64,000 nucleotides of DNA from DATBGS01 sp036557885 (GCA_036557885.1 DATBGS010000003.1:1-64000), one strand, 5' to 3'. Shown: positions 25,585 to 34,815, numbered from the stretch's first letter. Numbers and translations: made by a program. Notes: generated from the sequence alone by a model not told the origin.

Positions 25585-26445
25585 TTAGATGTGGGCCAAC
25601 TTCTCTGGGTTCCCGATGACGCGAACGGTCTGGATTCGTCCGGCCTCCACTTCGATAGTGAAGAGGAGAAAGGCGTGACCCCCGGCGCGAACGATCACGG
25701 CGGGCTGACCATTGACTTCGGACACCTCCAGGCGATAGCCTTCTGGCAAAAAGCGCCTGGTTCCCATGCCGTAGCGAATAACCTCGTTCCGCCCAACAAT
25801 GGGATTAAGCGCCGCTCCTTTGACGTTGCCGCCACCATCCGCCCAGAGGGTTACATCTTCGGCCAGCACGTCCATCAAAGGGGCCATGTCACCGTCTTGC
25901 ACCGCCTGGAAAAAACTGGTGAGCAATTGCCGATGGGTTTCGAGGGACGTGGGGAAGCGTGGCCGATGGTCGGCCAGATGTTTCTTGGCGCGGCTAAACC
26001 ATTGGCGGCAGGCGACCTCGCTTTTGCCCAGGAAGGCGGCGATTTCGGGGTACTCATAGTCAAAGACTTCGCGCAGCAAGAACACGGCCCGTTCGATGGG
26101 CTGAAGCTCCTCCAGCAGCAGCAGGAATGCGAAGGAGATTGATTCATCTACCTCAACTCGCTCGGCTGGGTCGTCTGGCTCGGCGGCTGGCCCGGTGAGC
26201 AGCGGCTCTGGCAGCCAGGGGCCGACGTACTGTTCCCGCTGCCTGCGCGCTAACTGGAGTTGATCCATACACAGGCGGGTGAGGATGGTAGTGAGAAAGG
26301 CTTTGAGCGAGCGGATGTTTTCTGGCGGTGTGGCCTGATAGCGTAGATAGGTTTCCTGGACCATATCTTCAGCATCCATTGCGCTCCCAAGCATGCGGTA
26401 GGCAATGGCAAACAGATAAGAGCGATAGGTTTCAAAAGATTCCAC
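25585..26445 (-). CDS. ECF41-family sigma factor with SnoaL-like C-terminal domain
   Basis: 286 residues. Sigma region 2 at about 3-75 (AYRMLGSAMDAEDMVQETYL), region 4 at about 115-170 (LQPIERAVFLLREVFDYEYP), then a SnoaL-like extension from about 180. The ADGGG motif and the terminal NPEKL are the marks of ECF41 (DGGGK and NPDKL), in which the extension tunes activity instead of an anti-sigma factor. The GTG start at 26445 follows GGGAGGAA. The divergent neighbour at 26684 is a carboxymuconolactone-decarboxylase-family protein, the typical ECF41 partner. SigJ is a related name. Confidence 0.92.
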   Translation of the reverse strand: MESFETYRSYLFAIAYRMLGSAMDAEDMVQETYLRYQATPPENIRSLKAFLTTILTRLCMDQLQLARRQREQYVGPWLPEPLLTGPAAEPDDPAERVEVDESISFAFLLLLEELQPIERAVFLLREVFDYEYPEIAAFLGKSEVACRQWFSRAKKHLADHRPRFPTSLETHRQLLTSFFQAVQDGDMAPLMDVLAEDVTLWADGGGNVKGAALNPIVGRNEVIRYGMGTRRFLPEGYRLEVSEVNGQPAVIVRAGGHAFLLFTIEVEAGRIQTVRVIGNPEKLAHI

Positions 26446-26531
26446 AGAGTTCCTCCCTGGTTGGGGGCAGCACGTGGTAATGATTATCACGCGCACCCAT
26501 CCTAAAGTGAAGAGGGTCGAGGGGGCAGGTT

Positions 26532-26538
26532 TGTGACA
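26532..26538 (-). promoter_or_regulatory. Candidate ECF41 -35 element (TGTCACA)
   Basis: TGTCACA on the minus strand is the known ECF41 -35 motif. The expected CGTC at -10 is not found; CGAC lies 12 nt downstream. Autoregulation is therefore only suggested. The rest of 26446-26683 holds no gene. Confidence 0.35.
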
Positions 26539-26683
26539 GGGTTTGGGTGCTCTCTTTAGCATTTGATTATCGAAAATGGCTCCTCCAAATATCGAAAAAT
26601 GGCCCTTGTGACGGTGCCACTTCTCGCCGTATAGTTCTATCAGGATGTAGACAATGATGAATGAACGAGAAGGGAGTAATCTC

Positions 26684-27148
26684 ATGTCAGCGCGTCTGAA
26701 CTACCCAAAAGCCGCCCCAGGTGCCTACAAAGCGATGCTGGGGTTGGAAAGCTACGTGAACGAGTGTGGACTGGAGCCGACGCTGCTTGATCTGCTGCGG
26801 CTGCGCGTCTCGCAGATCAACGGCTGCGCGTATTGTATAGATATGCACTGGAAAGACCTGCGCGCCAGGGGCGAAGAGGAGCAGCGGCTGTATATGCTGA
26901 ATGCCTGGCGCGAATCATCGCTCTACAGCGAGCGCGAGCGCGCGGCGCTGGCCTGGGCTGAATCGGTGACGCTGGTTGCCAGCAACCAGGTGCCCGACGC
27001 GCTCTTTGAGCAGGCGCATCAGCACTTCAGCGACAAGGAACTGGCTGATCTGACGCTGGCGGTGATTGCCATCAACGGCTGGAATCGCTTCAATGTGGCT
27101 TTTCGGGCGCCTGCTGGCAGCTATCAGCCGAAGAAAAAAGAGGGCTAG
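26684..27148 (+). CDS. Carboxymuconolactone decarboxylase / AhpD-like protein
   Basis: 154 residues with the AhpD-like signature: LLRLRVSQINGCAYCIDMHW, containing the redox C-x-x-C (CAYC) and the following His, then ERERAALAWAESVT and LTLAVIAINGWNRFNVAF. Members are peroxidase-associated disulfide reductases or uncharacterised oxidoreductases. The ATG at 26684 follows GAAGGGAG. Position divergent to an ECF41 sigma factor matches the known genomic pairing, in which this gene is the sigma factor's target. Confidence 0.9.
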   Translation: MSARLNYPKAAPGAYKAMLGLESYVNECGLEPTLLDLLRLRVSQINGCAYCIDMHWKDLRARGEEEQRLYMLNAWRESSLYSERERAALAWAESVTLVASNQVPDALFEQAHQHFSDKELADLTLAVIAINGWNRFNVAFRAPAGSYQPKKKEG

Positions 27149-27265
27149 CACACGGCAAAGCCAGGCAAAAAGTTAAGAAAATTAACGTCACCGTTGTTTT
27201 TTTGTGAGCAGGCACGCTATAGATGAAGGGAGGTTGGTTTAGCAAGCAGGAAAAGGAGTACATCT

Positions 27266-28018
27266 ATGACGGCTCAGCCTCAGCAGGCGTCCCGCGCCGA
27301 CTATGGCCTGGACGCGCCAGCGGTGGTCCGTAATTTCTTGTTTGGCGGTGCAGGTGGCATAGTGGTTGGGCTGGTTCTCCTCTTCTGGGGTCTGGCACTG
27401 CCGAATGGGTGGGTTGTGGCCCTGGGGGTGCTGGTGCTGCTGAGTGGGGGCCTCTTTGCCGCCACCAGCGGTTTGATGACGCGCAGCAGCCGCCTGGGGA
27501 AGTTTCGCATGCGTGATCGGCTGCTGGATGGGCTGCATCTTCAAGGAGATGAGACGGTGCTGGACGTTGGCTGTGGGCATGGGTTGCTGCTCATCGGCGC
27601 GGCCAAACGGCTGCCCCAGGGCAAAGCGGTGGGCATTGATCTATGGTCGCAGGTAGACCAGGCCAACAACAGCAAAGCCGCGACGCTGGCAAACGCGGCG
27701 GTTGAAGGCGTGTCCGGGCGTGTGGAGGTGCTGGATGGCGATATGCGCGCGCTTCCCCTGGCTGATGCCAGCGTGGATGCGGTGGTTGCGAGCATGGCTA
27801 TCCATAACATCAGGGAGCGCGAAGGCCGCCGCCAGGCCATCGAGGAGATTGCGCGTGTCCTTGAGCCAGGCGGCCAGGTGGCGCTGCTGGACTTCAGCAA
27901 GACCGGTGAGTATGCCGAAGACCTGCGCGCTGCTGGCATGCAGGCGGTGCAGGTTTCAGGGAGCAGTTTCCAGATGTATCCACCGGTGCGTGTTGTCACT
28001 GCCAGGAAAGCGCCCTGA
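27266..28018 (+). CDS. Membrane-anchored class I SAM-dependent methyltransferase
   Basis: 250 residues. Two hydrophobic helices at about 22-44 and 48-68 precede a SAM-binding domain: VLDVGCGHGLLLIGAAKRL (motif I), VEVLDGDMRALPLADASVDA, and VLEPGGQVALLDFSKTGEY. The combination of an N-terminal two-helix hairpin and a UbiE-like core suggests a lipid or quinone substrate, but this is inference. ATG 27266 follows AAAAGGAG. A plausible promoter TTGTTT-18 bp-TATAGA lies upstream at about 27195-27225. Convergent with mtnP with 2 bp between them. Confidence 0.85.
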   Translation: MTAQPQQASRADYGLDAPAVVRNFLFGGAGGIVVGLVLLFWGLALPNGWVVALGVLVLLSGGLFAATSGLMTRSSRLGKFRMRDRLLDGLHLQGDETVLDVGCGHGLLLIGAAKRLPQGKAVGIDLWSQVDQANNSKAATLANAAVEGVSGRVEVLDGDMRALPLADASVDAVVASMAIHNIREREGRRQAIEEIARVLEPGGQVALLDFSKTGEYAEDLRAAGMQAVQVSGSSFQMYPPVRVVTARKAP

Positions 28019-28020
28019 AC

Positions 28021-28896
28021 TTACTCCAGATATTTGCCCAGCAGGAGCCGATAGCGCTCCCTGGTTTCTGCTGGAATGGTGCCTGGATGAGTGATGACGG
28101 CGGTTGCCAGGGAATGCCCGCAGTCGCAGGTGGCGCCTTCGCCCAATGTGGCGGCTTGCCGGGCGATCTCGCGGATGACCTGCTGGGCGGCGCGCACGTT
28201 GTGTTGCAGGTTGGCGATGACCATCTCGACGGTGACGGCTTCCTCGGTTTCGTGCCAGCAGTCGTAATCGGTGATGCAGGCCAGGGTTGCGTAGTGCAGT
28301 TCGGCCTCGCGCGCCAGCTTTGCCTCTGGGATGGCGGTCATGCCGATCACATCTACCCCCCACTGGCGATAGATGCGCGACTCGGCCCGCGTGGAAAAGA
28401 GCGGCCCTTCGATGCAGATGTAGGTGCCGCCGCGATGCACCTTGACGGTGCCCAGCGATTCGGCGGCGCTGCCCAAGGTCTGGCTGAGCGTGGCACAGAA
28501 GGGGTCGGCAAAGGTGCAGTGGACCACGACGCCACCCTCATAAAATGAGTTGACGCGGCTTTTGGTGCGGTCAAAGAGTTGATCGGGGATGAGGATGTCG
28601 AGCGGGGCAACGTCTTCACGCATGCTGCCAACGGCGCTGACCGAGATAAGCCACTCAACGCCCAGACTCTTCATGGCCCAGATGTTGGCGCGGACGGGTA
28701 TTTCCGAGGGGCTGATGCGGTGGCCCCGTCCGTGACGGGGCAGAAAGGCGATGGGCACGCCCTCTACCTTGCCAATGGTGATGCTGTCGCTGGGTGCGCC
28801 AAAAGGGGTGTCAATGCGTTCCTCAGTGACCTCGGTCATGCCGTCCATCTGGTAGAGTCCGCTGCCGCCGATCACGCCGATTTTGGCCTGGGCCAT
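28021..28896 (-). CDS. mtnP: S-methyl-5'-thioadenosine phosphorylase
   Basis: Cleaves methylthioadenosine to adenine and methylthioribose 1-phosphate in methionine salvage. 291 residues. The PNP/MTAP signature is present: IGVIGGSGLY at the N-terminus, PRHGRGHRISPSEIPVRANI, the purine site GMTAIPEAKLAREAELHYAT and TDYDCWHETEEAVT. The ATG at 28896 is preceded by AGAGGATC. The frame is open further upstream through the two 28-bp direct repeats at 28933-29007, so a longer leader is likely. Confidence 0.94.
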   Translation of the reverse strand: MAQAKIGVIGGSGLYQMDGMTEVTEERIDTPFGAPSDSITIGKVEGVPIAFLPRHGRGHRISPSEIPVRANIWAMKSLGVEWLISVSAVGSMREDVAPLDILIPDQLFDRTKSRVNSFYEGGVVVHCTFADPFCATLSQTLGSAAESLGTVKVHRGGTYICIEGPLFSTRAESRIYRQWGVDVIGMTAIPEAKLAREAELHYATLACITDYDCWHETEEAVTVEMVIANLQHNVRAAQQVIREIARQAATLGEGATCDCGHSLATAVITHPGTIPAETRERYRLLLGKYLE

Positions 28897-28932
28897 AGCT
28901 GATGATCCTCTCTTCCACTGCCTGAAGATGCT

Positions 28933-29007
28933 ACTTTCTTCTTTCTTCGTAAGCGCGTGTGCCATGCCTGGAGTTTGCAACTTTCTTCTTTCTTCGTAAG
29001 CGCGTGT
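28933..29007. repeat. 28-bp direct repeat pair in the mtnP leader
   Basis: Identical 28-bp copies at 28933-28960 and 28980-29007, each containing CTTTCTTCTTTCTTCGTAAG and CGCGTGT, are separated by 19 bp. A related string, ACTTCTTTCTTCGTTAAGC, occurs at 63209 in the leader of the ROK kinase. Confidence 0.85.
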
Positions 29008-29064
29008 TCTTTGCCCATCATCATACCAGAAGAGTTGGCTGGCCCTCCAGGGGAGATATGCTGG

Positions 29065-29865
29065 CTAGCCGGGCCTGGTTGCGGTTAAGATAGCATATCC
29101 AAGTGTGCCCGCTTTGATGGCATCGGCTGCGGCGCGTGCCAGCGTTTTCGCCTGCTCGAAGTTGACGGCGGGCAGATCAATCCGCTTGAGCTTGACCAGC
29201 AGTTCGGCGCCCAGCAGCTTTGCGCGAATCTCCTGCACCAGGGTGCTCAGGGCGTCGTTGCATGGCTCGGTGAGGCCAATGTGCAGCCCCGCCTCTTGCA
29301 GATATTCAATGTAGCGATCAAGTGGTTGGGCGTCGGCAATGCAGGCGACCCAGGCCAGCAATCCCTCCAGTTCAGGTGGCACCTCTCCGGCGCGGGTGAG
29401 GTCGCTTAGCCCGACGCGCCCGCCAGGGCGCACGGCGCGGGCAAACTCGGCGGCGGCGGCGCGCTTATCGGGGAAGGTGCAGAAGGCGCACTCGCAGAGG
29501 ATGGCATCGAAGCTGGCATCGTCTACCGGCAGGCGCTCGGCATCACCCTGCTGAAAGTGGACCAGATGCGCCAGGCCAGCAGCCGCCGCTGCTGCGTTGG
29601 CTTTGCGCACCGCTTCGCCGCCATAGTCCACGCCGAGCACCGCGCAGCCAAAGCGCTGCGCCAGATACAGGGCGCTGGTCCCCTGCCCGGCGGCGACATC
29701 TAGCACGCGCTTGCCAGGGCCAAGCTCCAGCAGCATGCCCAGCCGCCCGGTGAGTTCCAGGCCGCCGGGGTGAAAGGATTCGCCCAGCAGCAGCCTGGCC
29801 CAGTCGCTCTGGTAGACGGCGGCGCAGCAGCTTTTTACCTCAGCGGCATCCAGCGGATTATTCAT
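29065..29865 (-). CDS. Class I SAM methyltransferase, UbiE/ArsM-like
   Basis: 266 residues. SAM motif I RVLDVAAGQGTSALYLAQRF, then GVDYGGEAVRKANAAA, QQGDAERLPVDDASFDAILCECAFC and the ARAVRPGGRVGLSDL motif. A CC pair at residues 12-13 and CEC near 130 recall arsenite methyltransferases but the required three-cysteine set is not clear. The ATG at 29865 lies inside the end of the radical SAM gene (8-bp overlap), so the two are translationally coupled and probably act on one product. Confidence 0.85.
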   Translation of the reverse strand: MNNPLDAAEVKSCCAAVYQSDWARLLLGESFHPGGLELTGRLGMLLELGPGKRVLDVAAGQGTSALYLAQRFGCAVLGVDYGGEAVRKANAAAAAAGLAHLVHFQQGDAERLPVDDASFDAILCECAFCTFPDKRAAAAEFARAVRPGGRVGLSDLTRAGEVPPELEGLLAWVACIADAQPLDRYIEYLQEAGLHIGLTEPCNDALSTLVQEIRAKLLGAELLVKLKRIDLPAVNFEQAKTLARAAADAIKAGTLGYAILTATRPG

Positions 29866-31411
29866 GGCCGTTGCGCCCATTTTTGCCCACGACGTGCGGA
29901 TAGGGGCGATCAAACGCGAAGGTGAGCGGCTCCGGCGTGAAGGGCACGCCCGCGCGTTTTGCCCGATTGCGCCCGCGCTCGCGGGCCTCCAGTTGTGCGC
30001 GTGCCTGCTCGCGGTAGCCCACGCTGTTATAGGCGCAGAAGGGGATTTGCTTGCCATCGGGGAGCAGGATTTCTTTGCAGCACTTCATCAGGTTTTTCTG
30101 GTTGAAGGTCCAGGGGTCCATAAAATCCTGCAACATGATCATAAAAATCTGGTTAGCAAACGCTTTCAGGTCCAGCCCTTGCCCGTCTGGGAGGCCGCAG
30201 GCGGCGCAGGAGAGGGCGAACTGCTGCGCGAATTTCTCGGAGCCAACGACGGCTGAGGAGGACCACAGCCCTTCCAGCGCACGCTTGATGTCGTCGCCCA
30301 GGTCGGGTGTGACGCGGTTGGTGATGTAATCGAGGTAATCATCTACATTGAGGACACGCGGCAGCGGCAAGACGGTTTCGCCATCCAGCAGGGCATAGGT
30401 GACGGAATTGCAGGTGGGGAAGCAGCAGGGCACCGGCACAAAATCGCTCTGGAGGAACAGGCCAGCGGTGCCTTTTTCGATCTCTTGCAGGATGTCGGGG
30501 ATGGTCAGGCGCTCCAGCGGGTCGTGCGCCATGTGGCGGCCAGCATGAAAGGCGGGCTGGAAGTTGATGCCGCGCACTGCCGGGTGCTTGATAGCAAACT
30601 TGACGATCTCGCCCACTTCGTGCAGGTTGACGCCGCGCTCAACCGCTGGCACCAGCACGACGCCCAGTCCAATCGCGGCCAGCCGGTCCAGGGCGCGCAG
30701 TTTCTCCTCCAGAATATCCGGCTCGCCGCGAATGATGCGATAGGTTTCGCGCTCAAAGCCATCAAACTGAAAGTAGATGGATGGCCGGACTTCGTTCAAT
30801 TCTTCCAGAAAGTGGTCGTCGTTGGCGATGCGCTTGCCGTTGGTGTTGAGCATGACATGGCGGATGTTGCGCGCTTTGGCAGCCTGCATCATGGGCACGA
30901 TCTGCGGATGGATGGAGGGTTCGCCGCCGGAGAACTGGACGACTTCGGGGTTGCCTTCGGTTGCTACAAGATGATCCAGGATGCCTTCTACCTCCTCCAG
31001 CGTCAGGTTAAAGCCCGCGCCCGCGTTGGCGAAGCACAGTGGGCAATCCATATTGCAGGCGCTGTTGACTTCGATGATGCCCAGGCAGGTGTGCTGCTGG
31101 TGATCGGGGCAGAGGCCGCAGTCATGGGGGCAGCCCCGCGCGATGCTGGTAGAGAACTCCAGGGGAACGGTGCCAGGCTTGTTAAATCTGGCGGCAGAGG
31201 TGTACGCCTGGGCGTCGCGGTAGACCAGCGCCTCAAACTCGCCGTGTTCGGGGCAGCGCTTGCGCAGATAGACCTTGTTGCTGCGCAGCAGAATTTTGGC
31301 GTCTATGACGCGCCGACATTCCGGGCAGATGCTGCGCGTCAGTTCATAGAAGACGTAATCAACATCGTGCTTCTGTCCGGTGGCTTGGGTGCGGGTTCCT
31401 GGCTGTGTCAT
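29858..31411 (-). CDS. Tes-like radical SAM protein (tetraether-synthase/MJ0619 group)
   Basis: 517 residues. The radical SAM cluster C119-x3-C123-x2-C126 (ACNMDCPLC) is preceded by a cysteine-rich region with CPEC (29-32), CPEHG (53) and GCPHDCGLCPDHQQHTC (94-109), and followed by CCFPTC and a C-terminal NLMKCCKEILLPDG and IPFCAYNSVGYR. This extra-cysteine pattern is that of archaeal Tes, which joins lipid tails into tetraethers, and of the MJ0619-type pterin methylase. Bacterial homologues are candidates for membrane-spanning lipid synthesis. The ATG at 31411 follows AAGGAGA. Substrate is inferred. Confidence 0.82.
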   Translation of the reverse strand: MTQPGTRTQATGQKHDVDYVFYELTRSICPECRRVIDAKILLRSNKVYLRKRCPEHGEFEALVYRDAQAYTSAARFNKPGTVPLEFSTSIARGCPHDCGLCPDHQQHTCLGIIEVNSACNMDCPLCFANAGAGFNLTLEEVEGILDHLVATEGNPEVVQFSGGEPSIHPQIVPMMQAAKARNIRHVMLNTNGKRIANDDHFLEELNEVRPSIYFQFDGFERETYRIIRGEPDILEEKLRALDRLAAIGLGVVLVPAVERGVNLHEVGEIVKFAIKHPAVRGINFQPAFHAGRHMAHDPLERLTIPDILQEIEKGTAGLFLQSDFVPVPCCFPTCNSVTYALLDGETVLPLPRVLNVDDYLDYITNRVTPDLGDDIKRALEGLWSSSAVVGSEKFAQQFALSCAACGLPDGQGLDLKAFANQIFMIMLQDFMDPWTFNQKNLMKCCKEILLPDGKQIPFCAYNSVGYREQARAQLEARERGRNRAKRAGVPFTPEPLTFAFDRPYPHVVGKNGRNGHE

Positions 31412-31587
31412 GGTGTCTCCTTCGTGGCAGATTTTACCGCGCCGCAAACGTGCCAGGGAAGAGGAAGAAGCTCCTATGACATATCGTGGCCTAAAGGATG
31501 CAGGAAAGACATCCGCCGAAATGTCGTGTTTCCAACCCATCCAAATGATGCGCGTGGAATGAAAAATAGCACACCAAGGAGGATTTG

Positions 31588-34224
31588 ATGAGCACCAGTG
31601 CTGTCCCCCAAGAGGCTCCAGAAGCCGGGTTGGGGCTGCGCCCGATTCTCTCGAAAATGCGGAATATTGATGAGCTACCTTCGTATGTCATTCCAGATAC
31701 CGACCTGGAAATGGGCGCGAGCCTGGGCAACAGTAGCTGCTGGGTGACAACGAAAGGCACCGGCGACATTGAATCAATCTTTAGCACATACCTCGGCCAG
31801 AAAGTGCTAGGAGCGATCTGTGTCCGCTACAGCGGCGTCGGACGCCGCCTGCAACGCCCCTTTCAGGAAGGCGGGGTACGGCCAGAACATGATGGGGCCA
31901 AGAAGCAGGATGGGCAGATTCAACTCTATAGTCATGAGCCAGGGACGTTTGAGATTCACCCGGCGTATCAACGCCATAGCTACGAACTGCCGGGAGATAT
32001 TCACGTCGAAGAGATGGTCTTTGTCCCCAGCGTGACGGCGCCCCTACATGCCCATGAGCATCTGGAGATGGAATCGCCCGTTGTCTATCAGGTGATTCGC
32101 CTGCGCAGCCATGCCTCGCTTCCAGCCCAACTACGTATCTATGGCTACGCGCAGATGCAGGGTGCCACGACCGCTGATCTGAGCGCTACGTATGACCAGG
32201 CGCTTGGGCAGGGGGCGCTGGTAGCGCGCAATGCGAGTCACCCGGACTGGGTACGTATTTTAGGGGTGTCTGGGTTGCAGGTGCGGGTGGCACGCTGGGA
32301 GACGGGCTTTGATGATCGTCAGATTTACGAGACGACCAATGTTTCGCAACTGCACAATGATACATCCGCCAAAGGCTCTATCCTGGGGGCGTTGCAGGTG
32401 GATGTGGACCTTCAGCCCGGTGAAATGACCCAGTTTGCGTTTATGACGGTGTTCTCCCACGAGGGCGAAGCCAAAGCGCGCCAGATTTTCAACGCGACGC
32501 TGGATTATAACTACGCGCTGGCAAAAACCGTTAGCTACTACAACCACATGGCTGAGGTTTCGCAGGTGCTGACCCCGGACCAGCAGATTAACCTGGGCGT
32601 GACCTGGGCCAAGGTCAACATGCTGCGCGTGATGGCAAACTATCCGACTGGCCCCGCGTTCACCAATGACCCCAGCCTCTCTTCGGCGGTGGTGGGCCGC
32701 GATGCCTGCTGGTTCTCTGTAGGGTGCGACTTCCTGCTTCCAGAGTTCTCGCGCAGTCTGCTGGATGCCCTGGCAACGCGCCAGCGCGAGAACGGGCTGA
32801 TTCTGGAGTATTACAATGCGGTCACGGATGAGCGGGCCGATAACGGCTTCAACATCAACGATAATACCCCGCTCTTTGTCTGGGCGGCCTGGCATCACTA
32901 CCTGGCAACCAAAGATGAGGACTTCCTTCAGCGCATCTATCCGGCGGTGTGGAAGGCGGGGCAGTGCATCCTCAAAGCACGCGATACAGAACTCAAGGAG
33001 GTACCGCGTGAGCGCAAGCACGGGCTGATTGTCTGTACAGTGCGGGGCGTCGAAACCCTTGGCATTGCGGGCTGGCGCAATATCATCCCCAACTACACGA
33101 TCAACGGGGCCGTCACTGAGATCAATGCCGAATGCGCGATGGCGCTGCGCTGCGCGGCGAAGATGGCCGAGGCCAGGGGAACGCCTGAGAGCAAGAAGGA
33201 CGCCAAAGAGTTCCATGATGCGGGTGAGGCGCTGGTTGAAGCGATCAACACGCATCTCATTAACCCGGAGACGGGCCTCTATTACCTGAATATTGACCTG
33301 GATGGCAATATCCACACGGATGTGACAGCGGATGAGATTTATCCGGTGATGTTTGAGGTGGCGCCAGAGGAGGTGGCCTTCCGCATTATCACCCGGCTCA
33401 ATTCGCCCGACTTCTGGACGCCTGCGGGCATTCGCACGGTGAGCCGGATGAGTCCCAACTACGACCCCTATCGCCAGTGGGGATTGGTGGGCGGTGTCTG
33501 GCCGGGAGTGACGTGGTGGTATGCGGCGGCAGCGGCAAAGTATCACCCGGAGTTTATGGTGCAGGCGCTGCGCATGAGCTTTGAGCATTACGCGCGTGAC
33601 CCCAAAAAGAACAATACGGTACCGGGGCAGTTCAGCGAGTGGATGGATGGGGAATCGCTGGTCAACCGGGGCATGCGCCTTTCGCCCTGGGAGCCACCGC
33701 GTTTTGTCCAGGCAGGGGTCCAGGGCGTGTGTGGCGTCACGATCAAAACGGGCAACCTGACGTTTAAGCCGCTCATCCCGGCAGAGTGGAAGTGGGTTGG
33801 CTTGCGGCGGTTGTTCTATCACGGGAACGAACTGAGCTTCTTTGGGGTAAAACAGGCCGATGGCTCACACATTTACGCCATTGGTGATTTTGAGGTAGAA
33901 AACCAGGGACATAAGCATCTCTACAAAGAAGAGGTGACGACCAGGGTGCTTACCCGCAACCCACTGGCGCAGCACATCGCCTTCAAGAAGCCTGGAGAGA
34001 TCCTGATTTGCCTGGGGTCATCTGCCGCGCAGACCATGCTGTTCCCGATGCGGCTTGATAACTTGCTCCAGCGGGACAAGACCTATCAGGTCGAGGTCTA
34101 TCACAGCGAGTGGGATCGCTGGGTGGCGGGCGAAACCGGTCCAGGCCATGAAATGGAGGAGGCGGCGGTGCAGATTAACGCGGGCGGCTATCGGCTGCTG
34201 CGCTTCAAGGAAGTCAGCGCGTGA
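31588..34224 (+). CDS. Six-hairpin glycosidase (GH15/GH63/GH94-like), 878 aa
   Basis: A large protein with an N-terminal beta-sandwich (about 1-310) and an alpha/alpha-toroid catalytic region (about 320-740), then a short C-terminal beta domain. Landmarks: DACWFSVGCDFLLPEF, NTPLFVWAAWHHYL, GWRNIIPNYTINGAVTEINA and QWGLVGGVWPGVTWWYAAAA. The acid residues cannot be assigned with certainty; it is near amylo-alpha-1,6-glucosidase-like and cellobiose-phosphorylase-like families. No signal peptide, so it acts inside the cell. ATG 31588 follows CAAGGAGG. A glucoamylase-like gene lies 0.6 kb downstream, suggesting storage-glucan or oligosaccharide turnover. Confidence 0.78.
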   Translation: MSTSAVPQEAPEAGLGLRPILSKMRNIDELPSYVIPDTDLEMGASLGNSSCWVTTKGTGDIESIFSTYLGQKVLGAICVRYSGVGRRLQRPFQEGGVRPEHDGAKKQDGQIQLYSHEPGTFEIHPAYQRHSYELPGDIHVEEMVFVPSVTAPLHAHEHLEMESPVVYQVIRLRSHASLPAQLRIYGYAQMQGATTADLSATYDQALGQGALVARNASHPDWVRILGVSGLQVRVARWETGFDDRQIYETTNVSQLHNDTSAKGSILGALQVDVDLQPGEMTQFAFMTVFSHEGEAKARQIFNATLDYNYALAKTVSYYNHMAEVSQVLTPDQQINLGVTWAKVNMLRVMANYPTGPAFTNDPSLSSAVVGRDACWFSVGCDFLLPEFSRSLLDALATRQRENGLILEYYNAVTDERADNGFNINDNTPLFVWAAWHHYLATKDEDFLQRIYPAVWKAGQCILKARDTELKEVPRERKHGLIVCTVRGVETLGIAGWRNIIPNYTINGAVTEINAECAMALRCAAKMAEARGTPESKKDAKEFHDAGEALVEAINTHLINPETGLYYLNIDLDGNIHTDVTADEIYPVMFEVAPEEVAFRIITRLNSPDFWTPAGIRTVSRMSPNYDPYRQWGLVGGVWPGVTWWYAAAAAKYHPEFMVQALRMSFEHYARDPKKNNTVPGQFSEWMDGESLVNRGMRLSPWEPPRFVQAGVQGVCGVTIKTGNLTFKPLIPAEWKWVGLRRLFYHGNELSFFGVKQADGSHIYAIGDFEVENQGHKHLYKEEVTTRVLTRNPLAQHIAFKKPGEILICLGSSAAQTMLFPMRLDNLLQRDKTYQVEVYHSEWDRWVAGETGPGHEMEEAAVQINAGGYRLLRFKEVSA

Positions 34225-34231
34225 GGCGTTC

Positions 34232-34257
34232 CCCAGGCGCAATGCACTACGCCTGGG
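34232..34257 (+). terminator. Hairpin after the glycosidase
   Basis: CCCAGGCG (34232-34239) pairs with CGCCTGGG (34250-34257), 8 bp, 10-nt loop; no clear T-run. The rest of the gap to 34448 holds no gene. Confidence 0.45.
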
Positions 34258-34448
34258 TCGTGTAGCAGCGGCTACAGAAACAGAAGTGTGTTTCAGGTAG
34301 TGTTGTGACAGGAGAAGTTGCTCCAGGTAGGACTGGTCGGACGCTGCTCCGGCTTTCCTCCTGGGGCATCTTCCCTCTTTGAGCAAGGATGCAATTAGCA
34401 AGCTAGCTCTATTGAACACAGGCACAAGTTGCCGCCGGGAGGTGAACG

Positions 34449-34682
34449 ATGTCCGCTCTTGATTGGGTGCTTGCCACCATGTTGTTTATGATCTATATGG
34501 TGTGCCTGGTTACGGTTTGTATGCTGACATTCAAAAAAGGCTACCTGGTGCTGGGGATTGTGGGTATCTTTTTTCCTTTGCTCTGGCTGATTGGAGCAAT
34601 TTTGCCTCCCAAGCGCGGATCGCGCTATGAAGTGGAGGAGTCTATACGCCTCCAGAGGAATGTTCAGCAAATGACGGGCTAA
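34449..34682 (+). CDS. Small two-helix membrane protein, 77 aa
   Basis: Two hydrophobic segments at about 5-27 and 31-53, joined by FKKG, then a charged tail (PPKRGSRYEVEESIRLQRNV). Such a build is typical of small PLDc_N-like or signal-transduction-associated membrane proteins, but no signature is present. The ribosome site GGGAGGTGA is strong. It lies alone between two glycosidase genes and may belong to their transcription unit. Confidence 0.72.
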   Translation: MSALDWVLATMLFMIYMVCLVTVCMLTFKKGYLVLGIVGIFFPLLWLIGAILPPKRGSRYEVEESIRLQRNVQQMTG

Positions 34683-34815
34683 GGGCCGCTGTCGCGCAAG
34701 AAGGAGCCTCGGCATCGAAGGAGACGCCCGGCATTTAATAGCCTGAGCACCTGGACCTCGAATTGCAAGGCAAAAGGGAAAGGCATTTGCATTTCCTGGG
34801 GAGGGAGGAATTACG

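Noticed and set aside
32260..33822. A 520-codon open frame antisense to the large glycosidase
   Set aside because: Arg/His/Pro-rich with no ribosome site or motif; the plus-strand gene is clearly real.
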